DNA from: Desulfovibrio sp.
Lineage (GTDB): Bacteria > Desulfobacterota > Desulfovibrionia > Desulfovibrionales > Desulfovibrionaceae
Direction of reading: 5' to 3'
Assembly: GCA_028708195.1 (NCBI GenBank)
Contig: JAQVZK010000188.1
Coordinates: 1-5,112 of the forward strand
DNA length: 5,112 bases
This document shows, piece after piece, positions 1 through 5,112 of this stretch. A model generated the notes under the pieces. It saw nothing but the letters and a program-made list of their open reading frames with translations. It did not search any database and was not told where the DNA came from. The translations under genes and the position numbers were made by a program. Numbering within the stretch: the stretch's first letter is position 1; each line of letters begins with the position of its first letter.

Positions 1-123
1 GAAGGCTTGCGGTTATAGGAACCGGGAGCATTTCAAGACAGCCATCTACTTCTTCTGTGGCGGTCTAAACCTCTACCCGGCCAGTTCCTGACAGGGGTTA
101 CCCACGGAAAACCCGGAAGAACC
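1..123 (+). mobile_element. Right end of an insertion sequence, probably ISL3 family (partial)
   Basis: The stretch combines the C-terminal codons of a transposase (2-91) with a non-coding tail that looks like a terminal inverted repeat. Read on the minus strand from 123, the tail begins GGTTCTTCCGGGTTTTCCG, which resembles the GG(G/T)TCTTCCGG-type ends I associate with ISL3-family elements. A small dyad, GGGT-T-ACCC, lies just inside at 95-103. The left end and most of the element lie outside the window, so neither the matching repeat nor a target duplication can be confirmed. ISL3 elements usually make 8-bp duplications; the AT-rich bases 124-131 (AAAACTTT) are the candidate copy. The exact boundary could be off by a few bases. 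Confidence 0.6.
2..91 (+). CDS. ISL3-family-like transposase, C-terminal 29 residues only (5' partial)
   Basis: The frame is open from the left edge and stops at TGA 89-91. The residues include GYRNREHFKTAIYFFCGGL followed by NLYPASS. The pattern G-(F/Y)-R-N-x-E-x-F-(K/R)-x-x-I-x-F-x-C-G close to the stop is what I recall of the C-terminal tail of ISL3-type (IS204/IS1001/IS1096/IS1165, DDE) transposases. The catalytic domain is outside the window, so whether the enzyme is intact cannot be judged. The non-coding tail that follows and looks like an IS terminal repeat supports the call. The gene converges on the leftward regulator downstream. The family assignment rests on a short tail recognised by eye, so it is moderately sure; a transposase of some kind is more secure than the exact family. 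Confidence 0.6.
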   Translation, partial: KACGYRNREHFKTAIYFFCGGLNLYPASS

Positions 124-165
124 AAAACTTTTATACTTGTTTCAGTGTGCCACAGGGATTGCGGC

Positions 166-196
166 TGCGCTCTTTCCCCTCTGCGGGGTACGCGCA
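166..196. other. Imperfect hairpin just past the regulator stop codon; weak terminator candidate
   Basis: TGCGC (166-170) can pair with GCGCA (192-196), and inside it CCCC (176-179) pairs with GGGG (185-188) around a 5-nt loop (TCTGC), with an internal loop of 5 and 3 nt between the two stems. It starts 2 bp beyond the stop codon of the leftward regulator and lies between it and the IS end, where a terminator would be useful. There is no T-run after the stem on either strand, so it is not a canonical intrinsic terminator. The rest of 124-197 shows nothing further that I can support. Confidence 0.25.
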
Positions 197-197
197 A

Positions 198-1013
198 CTA
201 CCCCCCGCTAAGGCGAACCTCCACACAATACTTCGCCACATACTCCTTGGCTAAAGTCGAAACAATATAACTCACCATGTCATACCCATACATGTGCCCG
301 CTGATACCCCAACCACGTCTGGCAATCTCCTTCAGCATACGGCTGTACGCCGCCTTATGGCTTTCAGGGTCACCCCTGTGATACAGCCTCGCATATAGCC
401 CCGCAGGCCGGATGCGCAGATTCTCTGGCCGGGTTGCCCTTGAGGCGCCGCAAAAAAAGCACCCCGCTGTGTACGATGCAAGCTGCTCCTGCTCTGTCAG
501 AAAGCCAAATGGCAGCAGGGCTGACCTCCCCTGTTTTTGAAATTTATCGGCAAACCCGGCAATGATTGCGATGCAGCCTTCTTCCGTGGCCTGGTCTTCC
601 GCGCTGACAGGCGTCACCTCAAGCTGTTGCTCTTCCATTTCCACAAGGTCCAGAACATCGTATTGGGCGTCCAGGGCTTCGTGCCCCGTGGCTATGGTTG
701 CTTCAAGCATTTTTTGTCTGGTAGCCATCCGCGCGCGCTCCTGACGCAAAAGCCGTTTTTTTTCTTCCAGATGCTCCAAAAGCCCCGCCGGATCAGGCTC
801 GCGTACAAAATTACGAATTTCTTTCAGCGAGCTGCCCGTTTCTTTCAGCATGGCCACCATGTCGAACTCATAATACTGGCCCACGCTATAGTGCCTGTAA
901 CCATTATCAGAGACATACCGGGGCTTTAACAACCCCTCCTTGTCATAGAACAGCAAGGTGTCTTTGCGCGTTCTGCACAGCCTGGCAAACTCGCCTGTAC
1001 TCAAATACCTCAC
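198..1013 (-). CDS. MerR-family transcriptional activator with GyrI-like effector-binding domain
   Basis: Predicted DNA-binding regulator of 271 aa, about the size of BmrR-type proteins. From the GTG start, residues 3-70 form the MerR winged helix-turn-helix: TGEFARLCRTRKDTLLFYD is the helix-turn-helix and DNGYRHYS (36-43) the wing. Residues about 78-114 are charged and heptad-like, fitting the antiparallel coiled coil for dimerisation. Residues about 145-268 resemble the GyrI-like / BmrR effector domain, with RPAGLYARLYHRG, HMYGYDM and the terminal VEVRL strand. Such domains bind hydrophobic or cationic compounds; the actual ligand cannot be read from sequence. Cys185 and Cys188 form a CxxC inside the sensor domain. 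The longest frame runs to TTG at 1091, but GTG at 1013 is preferred: it puts the HTH at the usual N-terminal position, has a good ribosome binding site, and leaves the operator non-coding. The gene is divergent from the adaptor-pump operon, its likely target. Family certain, specificity unknown. Confidence 0.92.
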   Translation of the reverse strand: MRYLSTGEFARLCRTRKDTLLFYDKEGLLKPRYVSDNGYRHYSVGQYYEFDMVAMLKETGSSLKEIRNFVREPDPAGLLEHLEEKKRLLRQERARMATRQKMLEATIATGHEALDAQYDVLDLVEMEEQQLEVTPVSAEDQATEEGCIAIIAGFADKFQKQGRSALLPFGFLTEQEQLASYTAGCFFCGASRATRPENLRIRPAGLYARLYHRGDPESHKAAYSRMLKEIARRGWGISGHMYGYDMVSYIVSTLAKEYVAKYCVEVRLSGG

Positions 1014-1025
1014 AGCTTCCCCCTT
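1014..1025 (-). promoter_or_regulatory. Ribosome binding site fixing the regulator start
   Basis: On the minus strand the sequence reads AAGGGGGAAGCT directly before GTG at 1013. The GGGGGA core (1023-1018) lies 4 nt from the start codon, or about 6-7 nt when measured from the G-run centre. No comparable purine run precedes the TTG at 1091, which supports the shorter protein. The site overlaps the TTGACT box (1024-1029) of the opposing pump promoter, so regulator or polymerase bound there would also cover the regulator's own leader. Confidence 0.75.
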
Positions 1026-1054
1026 GACTCTGGAGTTACTCCATACCTTATGGT
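1024..1054 (+). promoter_or_regulatory. MerR-type promoter for the adaptor-pump operon (19-bp spacer)
   Basis: A -35 box TTGACT (1024-1029) and a -10-like box TATGGT (1049-1054) face the adaptor gene, separated by 19 bp. Normal sigma-70 spacers are about 17 bp. A 19-20 bp spacer with a dyad inside is the signature of promoters activated by MerR-family proteins, which untwist the DNA to realign the two boxes. The opening TTGACTCTGGAGT closely resembles what I recall of the ZntR-regulated zntA promoter. Transcription would start near 1061, giving a leader of about 52 nt before the ATG at 1113. The -10 match is weak (TATGGT), as expected of a promoter that needs an activator. Inference from sequence layout only. 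Confidence 0.7.
1031..1043. promoter_or_regulatory. Operator dyad inside the promoter spacer, likely bound by the MerR-type regulator
   Basis: TGGAGT-T-ACTCCA is a perfect inverted repeat with 6-bp arms and a single central base (1037). It falls within the 19-bp spacer, two bases off its exact centre (1039). MerR-family dimers bind such dyads between the -35 and -10 boxes whether or not ligand is present. The only MerR-type gene in the window is immediately divergent, so it is the natural binder. A site here would also obstruct transcription of the regulator itself, which suggests negative autoregulation. Confidence 0.7.
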
Positions 1055-1066
1055 GACTGACACCAT
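1050..1066. repeat. Second inverted repeat at the predicted transcription start
   Basis: ATGGTG (1050-1055) and CACCAT (1061-1066) are perfect inverted arms of 6 bp around a 5-nt centre (ACTGA). It overlaps the -10 box and the predicted start near 1061. A third, shorter dyad, CCATA (1041-1045) with TATGG (1049-1053), links it to the operator dyad, so the three dyads overlap in one 36-bp stretch. It could bind a second regulator or a second regulator dimer. It could also be chance, since 6-bp arms are modest. Confidence 0.4.
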
Positions 1067-1102
1067 GATGAAAAGCAAGTAAATTGCCCAATACAAGCCT
1101 TC

Positions 1103-1112
1103 AGAGGAAATA
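1103..1112 (+). promoter_or_regulatory. Ribosome binding site of the adaptor gene
   Basis: AGAGGA (1103-1108) precedes the ATG at 1113 with 4 intervening bases (AATA); the GAGG core is 5 nt from the start. It is a good Shine-Dalgarno match and supports the ATG that gives a lipoprotein-type signal sequence. Confidence 0.7.
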
Positions 1113-2399
1113 ATGTTCAGATCTATACATGCCCCCTTTTTCCGTCACAGCCGGTTCACGGCACGTCTTGCCGCCCTGTTCTGCCTTTGCATATTGCAGG
1201 CTGGCTGCAATGACGGGGCGCCCCCCAAGGAAAAAGCGCCCCAGGTGAGCTATACTACCGTTGCCCCCGAGCGCCTTGTGCTGACCAGTGAACTGCCCGG
1301 TCGCGTGGCGGCGCTGGTGACGGCCGAAGTGCGCCCCCAGGTGGACGGCATCATCCAGAAACGGCTTTTTGAAGAAGGGGGCTCGGTAACACAAGGTCAA
1401 ACCCTCTATCAGATAGACCCCGCCGTATATGAAGCGGTTCGCAATTCCGCCAGGGCGGAACTGGAAGAAGCGCTGGTGCACGCGGCCGCACAGCAAAAAC
1501 GCGAAACCCGCGCCCGCGTGCTGGCCAGGGCCAACGCCGTGAGCCAGCAGGAAATGGACGATACCGTGGCCGAGCACGGCAAGGCCAAAGCCCGTATTGC
1601 GCGGGCAAAGGCTGCCCTTGAAACGGCAGAGATCAACCTGAACTATACAAGTATCAAGGCTCCGGTATCTGGCAAAATTGGCCGCTCCGCCGTCACGCAG
1701 GGGGCGCTTGTCACCGCCAACCAGACAAGCCCTCTGGCTGTCATTCAGCAGATTGACCAGGTGTACGTGGATATCACGCAGTCCAACGCCAGCATGCTGC
1801 GCCTGCGCCGCCTTGCCGCAACTCTTGGCCCTGCCTGGGGCAAAGGCACCGCGGGGGCGCGCCTCATCCTTGAGGACGGCTCGCCTTATGCCGCGCTTGG
1901 CACAGAACACGACGAACCACAATGGCATACGGGCGACCTGCTTTTTGCAGAAATAAGCGTGGCCCAAAGCACTGGCAGCGTGAGCATGCGCGCCCTGTTC
2001 CCCAACCCAGAAGGCCTGCTTTTGCCGGGCATGTACGCCAAAGTACTTATTGAAGAAGGCGTCATAGAAAACGCCCTTCTGGTACCCCATCGGGCTGTCA
2101 TGGCTGACGCGGAAGGCCGCCACTTTGTGCTCACACTGCAAAAACCCGAAGCATCGTCTGCTGACGAAAAGGCAGCCCCGTTGTTTGCGGTAAAGAAAAA
2201 GAGCGTGGAGCTTGACCGCCCCTACGGCAACCGCTGGCTTGTGCGTTCCGGCCTCGAAGCCGGGGATATTGTGATTGTGGAGGGCATTCAAAAGGCTATT
2301 CCCGATGGCCTTGCCGTCGGCGAGCCGTGGCAGCCCACCGCTGCCACGCAAAACAACGCCCAAACACAAGACAGCAAAAAAAGTCAGGGCGGGCGATAA
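1113..2399 (+). CDS. RND efflux periplasmic adaptor (membrane fusion protein), AcrA/MexA type
   Basis: Predicted 428-aa adaptor that links an inner-membrane RND pump to an outer-membrane channel. Residues 1-31 form a signal peptide: Arg-rich start, hydrophobic stretch about 19-28, then QAGC, giving Cys32 as the probable lipidation site as in AcrA and MexA. The lipobox is slightly off, with Gln at -3. RPQVDGIIQKRLFEEGGSV (74-92) and KAPVSGKIGRSAVTQGALV (182-200) are the two halves of the lipoyl domain. Between them, about 103-175, lies an alpha-helical hairpin carrying R133-xxx-L137-xxxxxx-S144, the conserved tip motif used to contact TolC-type channels. LEDGSPY (253-259), TGSVSMRALFPNPE (287-300) and LLPGMYAKV (303-311) belong to the beta-barrel domain, and a membrane-proximal domain follows to about 404. 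The last 24 residues are polar and low in complexity. It is first in a two-gene operon with the pump. The protein family is clear; the substrate is set mainly by the pump and is unknown. Confidence 0.95.
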   Translation: MFRSIHAPFFRHSRFTARLAALFCLCILQAGCNDGAPPKEKAPQVSYTTVAPERLVLTSELPGRVAALVTAEVRPQVDGIIQKRLFEEGGSVTQGQTLYQIDPAVYEAVRNSARAELEEALVHAAAQQKRETRARVLARANAVSQQEMDDTVAEHGKAKARIARAKAALETAEINLNYTSIKAPVSGKIGRSAVTQGALVTANQTSPLAVIQQIDQVYVDITQSNASMLRLRRLAATLGPAWGKGTAGARLILEDGSPYAALGTEHDEPQWHTGDLLFAEISVAQSTGSVSMRALFPNPEGLLLPGMYAKVLIEEGVIENALLVPHRAVMADAEGRHFVLTLQKPEASSADEKAAPLFAVKKKSVELDRPYGNRWLVRSGLEAGDIVIVEGIQKAIPDGLAVGEPWQPTAATQNNAQTQDSKKSQGGR

Positions 2400-5112
2400 A
2401 TGGCAGCTTTCTTCATCAACCGCCCCATATTCGCCACGGTACTGGCGATACTGCTCATGCTGTCCGGGGGGCTGGCCTTGCGCAACCTGCCCATCGCCCA
2501 ATACCCCGACATTGCTTCGCCGCAAATCTCTATCTCAGGCCAATATCCCGGCGCTTCAGCGGCAACCGTAGACCAGAGCGTAACCCAGATCATCGAGCAG
2601 CAGATGAAGGGCATCGACAATCTGCTTTATATGAGCGCGTCCAGCGATTCATACGGCTCTGTAGAAATGGTGTTCACCTTTGAGGCTGGCACCAATATCG
2701 ACACGGCCCAGGTGCAGGTGCAGAACAAATTGCAGCAGGCCACGCCCATGCTGCCAGAAGCCGTGCAGCGTCAAGGATTGCGGGTCAGCAAGGCTGTGGA
2801 AAACTCCTTTATGACCATCGCCTTCTATGTCACCAACGGTTCAATGAGCGCAGGCGACATCAGCGACTATGTGGCAAGTAACCTCATAGATCAGCTCAAC
2901 AGGGTGCAAGGCGTTGGCTCCACCACGCTTTACGGCGGCGTCAATGCCATGCGCATCTGGTGCGATCCCGCCAAGATGGAACAGTACAGGCTGAACCCGC
3001 AGGACATTGTGGCCGCCGTGAAAGCGCAAAATGCGCAGGTGGCGGGTGGACAAACCGGCGCTGCGCCCGCTTTGCCGGGGCAGGAAATAAGCATCACGGT
3101 CAATGCCGCATCACGGTTGCAAACAGTGGATGAATTTCAGCGCATACGCCTGCGCACAGAAAGCGACGGATCGGTGCTGCGGCTCGGCCAGGTGGCCCGC
3201 GTCGAGATCAATGAAGAAAGCTTTATGGGACAGTCGCGCTTTAACGGCAATCCTGCCGTGGGCGTGGCCGTAAAGCTGGCTTCGGGAGCCAACGTCATCA
3301 AGACCACAGACGCCATCAAGACGGAACTGGCCTCCCTTGCCCGCTTTTTCCCCCAGGGCATGCAGTATGCCTTTGCCGACGACAGAGCGCCCATTGTAGA
3401 AAAATCCATCAGCTCGGTGGTGCGCACGCTGCTGGAAGCTGTGGCTCTTGTGGTTGCAGTTATGTTTTTGTTTTTGCAGAACTTTCGTTCTACGCTCATT
3501 CCCGCCATTACCGTGCCCGTGGTCTTGCTGGGCGTGTTTGCCGTGCTGTCTCTGGCGGGCTACTCCATCAATACCCTGACCATGTTCGGCATGGTGCTTG
3601 CCATCGGCCTGCTGGTGGACGACGCCATTGTGGTGGTGGAAAATGTGGAGCGCCTCATGCGGGACGAAATGCTCAGCCCCAAAGAAGCGGCACTCAAGTC
3701 CATGCGGGAAATCACAGGGGCGCTGGTGGGTGTGGCCGTGGTCATTTCTGCCGTATTCGTGCCTATGGCCTTCATGTCCGGGTCCACAGGCGTCATTTAT
3801 CGCCAGTTTTCCATAACCATTGTCACGTCAATGGTGCTGTCGGTACTGGTAGCCATTGTGCTGACCCCGGCCCTCTGTGCCCTCATGCTGCAAAAGCACG
3901 CCCACAACCAGGGCGAAGGACTGTTTGGCCGCTTCAACCGCTGGTTCGACCGCCTGACCCGGCGGTATGCCGTCAGCCTGCGCCCCATGCTCGACAAGCC
4001 GAAACGCTGGGTCGTCATCTTCGGCGCGGGGCTCGCCATATGCGCTATTCTGCTTTTCCGGCTGCCCAGCGCCTTTTTGCCAGATGAAGATCAGGGCATA
4101 CTTTTTCTCGACATCCAGTTACCGCCGGGAGCGTCATTTGAGCGCACGGCAAAAGTGCTGGCCCAGGTGGAGGATTATTTTCGCCAGGAAGAAAAAGAAA
4201 CCATACAAAGCTTTTTTACTGTTATGGGCTGGGGCTTCAGCGGCACGGGGCAGGGGTCGGCTATGGCTTTCGCCCTGCTCAAGGACTGGAACGAGCGCGG
4301 CAAGGGGCAAGGTGTTTCTGATGTCATGAACAGGGCCAACGCCCGGTTTGCAGGCACACCCGAAGCCCAGCTTTTTATCATGGCCCCTCCTGCGGTTATG
4401 GAACTTGGCAACTCTTCTGGCTTCACGATGGAATTGATGGACCGGGGCAACAGGGGACACGAAGCGCTGATGGCCGCCAAGGATGCCCTGCTGCAAAGCG
4501 CCGCAAAGCAGAAAGCCCTCGCCTATGCCCGATACAGCGGTCTTGACGACGCCGAGCAGTATCGCCTGCTTGTCGATAGCGACAAGGCAGGAGCTCTGGG
4601 GCTGGACATGGACGTGGTCAACGGAGCCATTGGCGCGTACTGGGGTGGGGAATATATCAATGACTTTGTGGACAAGGGCCGCACCAAGAAGGTCTACCTG
4701 CAGGCAGAAGCGGGACTCCGCTCCAGCGAGGAAGATTTTTACCGCTATTATGTGCGCAACAGCGCAGGTGAAATGGTGCCTTTTGCCAGCTTTCTTGGTG
4801 TGGAATCCATCACGGCTTCCCCCAAGCTTACCCGCTATCAAGGTGTGCCTGCAGTAAAAATTGAGGGCGAGGGCGCGCCGGGTCAGAGTTCGGGTGAGGC
4901 CATGAAGGCTATGGAAAAAAGCGCGGCTGACCTGCCGCCGGGCTTTGACTTTGCCTGGACCGGGCTTTCCTATCAGGAACTGCTGTCCGGCAATCAGGCT
5001 CCCATGCTCTACGCCATTTCACTACTGGTGGTTTTTCTGAGCCTGGCGGCCCTGTACGAAAGCTGGAGCATCCCCGTTTCCGTTCTGCTGGCCGTGCCCA
5101 CCGGTCTTGTGG
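2400..5112 (+). CDS. RND multidrug efflux pump, AcrB/MexB (HAE1) class, 3' partial
   Basis: Predicted proton-driven inner-membrane transporter. 904 codons are present and the frame is open at the right edge; AcrB has 1049 residues, so about the last 140 are missing. It aligns by eye with AcrB nearly end to end. The start MAAFFINRPIF leads TM1 (about 9-29). The porter domain has VQVQNKLQQA and AMRIWCDP. TM2 begins near 341. TM4 has LAIGLLVDDAIVVVENVER with Asp407/Asp408, the proton-relay pair at AcrB's own numbering. TM7 begins near 537, with FLPDEDQG after it, and TM8 (YAISLLVVFLSLAALYESW) lies near 869-887. The partner Lys of the relay (AcrB K940) lies beyond the window. Drug-pocket aromatics match AcrB mostly: F137, F606, F613 and F624 stand for F136, F610, F617 and F628, while Y178 and W611 replace F178 and F615. 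The ATG abuts the adaptor's TAA with no gap. A weak AGGG (2386-2389) lies upstream, so translation is probably coupled. It acts as a trimer with the adaptor and an outer-membrane channel. Substrates cannot be deduced. Confidence 0.96.
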   Translation, partial: MAAFFINRPIFATVLAILLMLSGGLALRNLPIAQYPDIASPQISISGQYPGASAATVDQSVTQIIEQQMKGIDNLLYMSASSDSYGSVEMVFTFEAGTNIDTAQVQVQNKLQQATPMLPEAVQRQGLRVSKAVENSFMTIAFYVTNGSMSAGDISDYVASNLIDQLNRVQGVGSTTLYGGVNAMRIWCDPAKMEQYRLNPQDIVAAVKAQNAQVAGGQTGAAPALPGQEISITVNAASRLQTVDEFQRIRLRTESDGSVLRLGQVARVEINEESFMGQSRFNGNPAVGVAVKLASGANVIKTTDAIKTELASLARFFPQGMQYAFADDRAPIVEKSISSVVRTLLEAVALVVAVMFLFLQNFRSTLIPAITVPVVLLGVFAVLSLAGYSINTLTMFGMVLAIGLLVDDAIVVVENVERLMRDEMLSPKEAALKSMREITGALVGVAVVISAVFVPMAFMSGSTGVIYRQFSITIVTSMVLSVLVAIVLTPALCALMLQKHAHNQGEGLFGRFNRWFDRLTRRYAVSLRPMLDKPKRWVVIFGAGLAICAILLFRLPSAFLPDEDQGILFLDIQLPPGASFERTAKVLAQVEDYFRQEEKETIQSFFTVMGWGFSGTGQGSAMAFALLKDWNERGKGQGVSDVMNRANARFAGTPEAQLFIMAPPAVMELGNSSGFTMELMDRGNRGHEALMAAKDALLQSAAKQKALAYARYSGLDDAEQYRLLVDSDKAGALGLDMDVVNGAIGAYWGGEYINDFVDKGRTKKVYLQAEAGLRSSEEDFYRYYVRNSAGEMVPFASFLGVESITASPKLTRYQGVPAVKIEGEGAPGQSSGEAMKAMEKSAADLPPGFDFAWTGLSYQELLSGNQAPMLYAISLLVVFLSLAALYESWSIPVSVLLAVPTGLV

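Noticed and set aside
132..137. TATACT as a -10 box between the IS end and the regulator
   Set aside because: No matching -35 box lies at a suitable distance, and downstream on the plus strand there is only the antisense of the regulator gene.
753..760. Run of eight T (A8 in the regulator's coding strand) as a programmed frameshift or broken gene
   Set aside because: The regulator frame continues intact across the run with coiled-coil-like residues on both sides, so there is no sign of a frameshift.
537..929. Plus-strand open frame of 130 codons opposite the regulator gene
   Set aside because: It is fully covered by the MerR-family coding sequence, whose domains are convincing, and its own translation shows no family signature.
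1055..1100. Possible minus-strand promoters for the regulator, such as TTGTAT with TTTCAT or TTGGGC with TCATGG
   Set aside because: Box matches are only about 3-4 of 6 each and several equally poor pairs exist in this AT-rich stretch. The regulator promoter must lie hereabouts, but I cannot single out one.
1101..2525. Long minus-strand open frame of 474 codons opposite the adaptor gene
   Set aside because: It lies wholly over the adaptor and the pump start, its translation is rich in Gly, His, Arg and Cys with no recognisable domain, and such antisense frames are common in GC-rich genes. The plus-strand adaptor has clear family motifs.
4134..4841. Minus-strand open frame of 235 codons opposite the pump gene
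   Set aside because: The pump reads continuously on the plus strand with AcrB-like motifs through this stretch. The antisense product has no recognisable fold or ribosome binding site that I could see.

Overview
The window carries one end of an efflux locus next to the end of an insertion sequence. It holds four coding regions: the last 29 codons of a probable ISL3-type transposase (positions 2-91), a leftward MerR-family regulator with a GyrI-like effector domain (198-1013), and, divergent from it, a rightward pair encoding an RND periplasmic adaptor (1113-2399) and an AcrB-class RND pump (2400 to the right edge, cut after codon 904). By eye the sequence is fairly GC-rich, the genes use C/G-ending codons heavily, and the RND proteins are of the Gram-negative hydrophobe/amphiphile efflux (HAE1) type, so the source is a Gram-negative bacterium. 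The IS-like end and general protein character would suit a Desulfovibrio-type deltaproteobacterium (Desulfobacterota), but that is an impression from memory and was not tested.

Layout. Positions 1-123 look like the right end of an insertion sequence: a transposase C-terminus, then a short non-coding tail ending in a probable terminal inverted repeat. Positions 124-197 are a short gap downstream of the regulator with one imperfect hairpin. The regulator is read leftward; its most credible start is GTG at 1013, preceded by a strong ribosome binding site, not the TTG at 1091 that gives the longest frame. The 99-bp gap between the divergent genes (1014-1112) holds the most informative non-coding signal: a -35 box (TTGACT) and a -10-like box (TATGGT) facing the pump genes, separated by 19 bp instead of the usual 17, with a perfect dyad inside the spacer. 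This is the layout of promoters that MerR-family proteins activate by twisting DNA.

How it fits together (inference). The regulator would bind the dyad, sense a hydrophobic or cationic compound through its C-terminal domain, and switch on the adaptor-pump operon. The adaptor and pump would join an outer-membrane channel, not seen in this window, to expel the compound. The adaptor stop codon and the pump start codon abut, so translation is probably coupled. The pump keeps the TM4 proton-relay Asp pair at AcrB numbering and most of the aromatic drug-pocket positions, with two conservative aromatic changes.

I see no evidence of a wholly new system. The notable points are control of an RND pump by a MerR/GyrI-type activator through a readable overlong-spacer operator, the cluster of overlapping dyads there, a CxxC pair in the sensor domain, and an IS end lying about 75 bp beyond the regulator gene.
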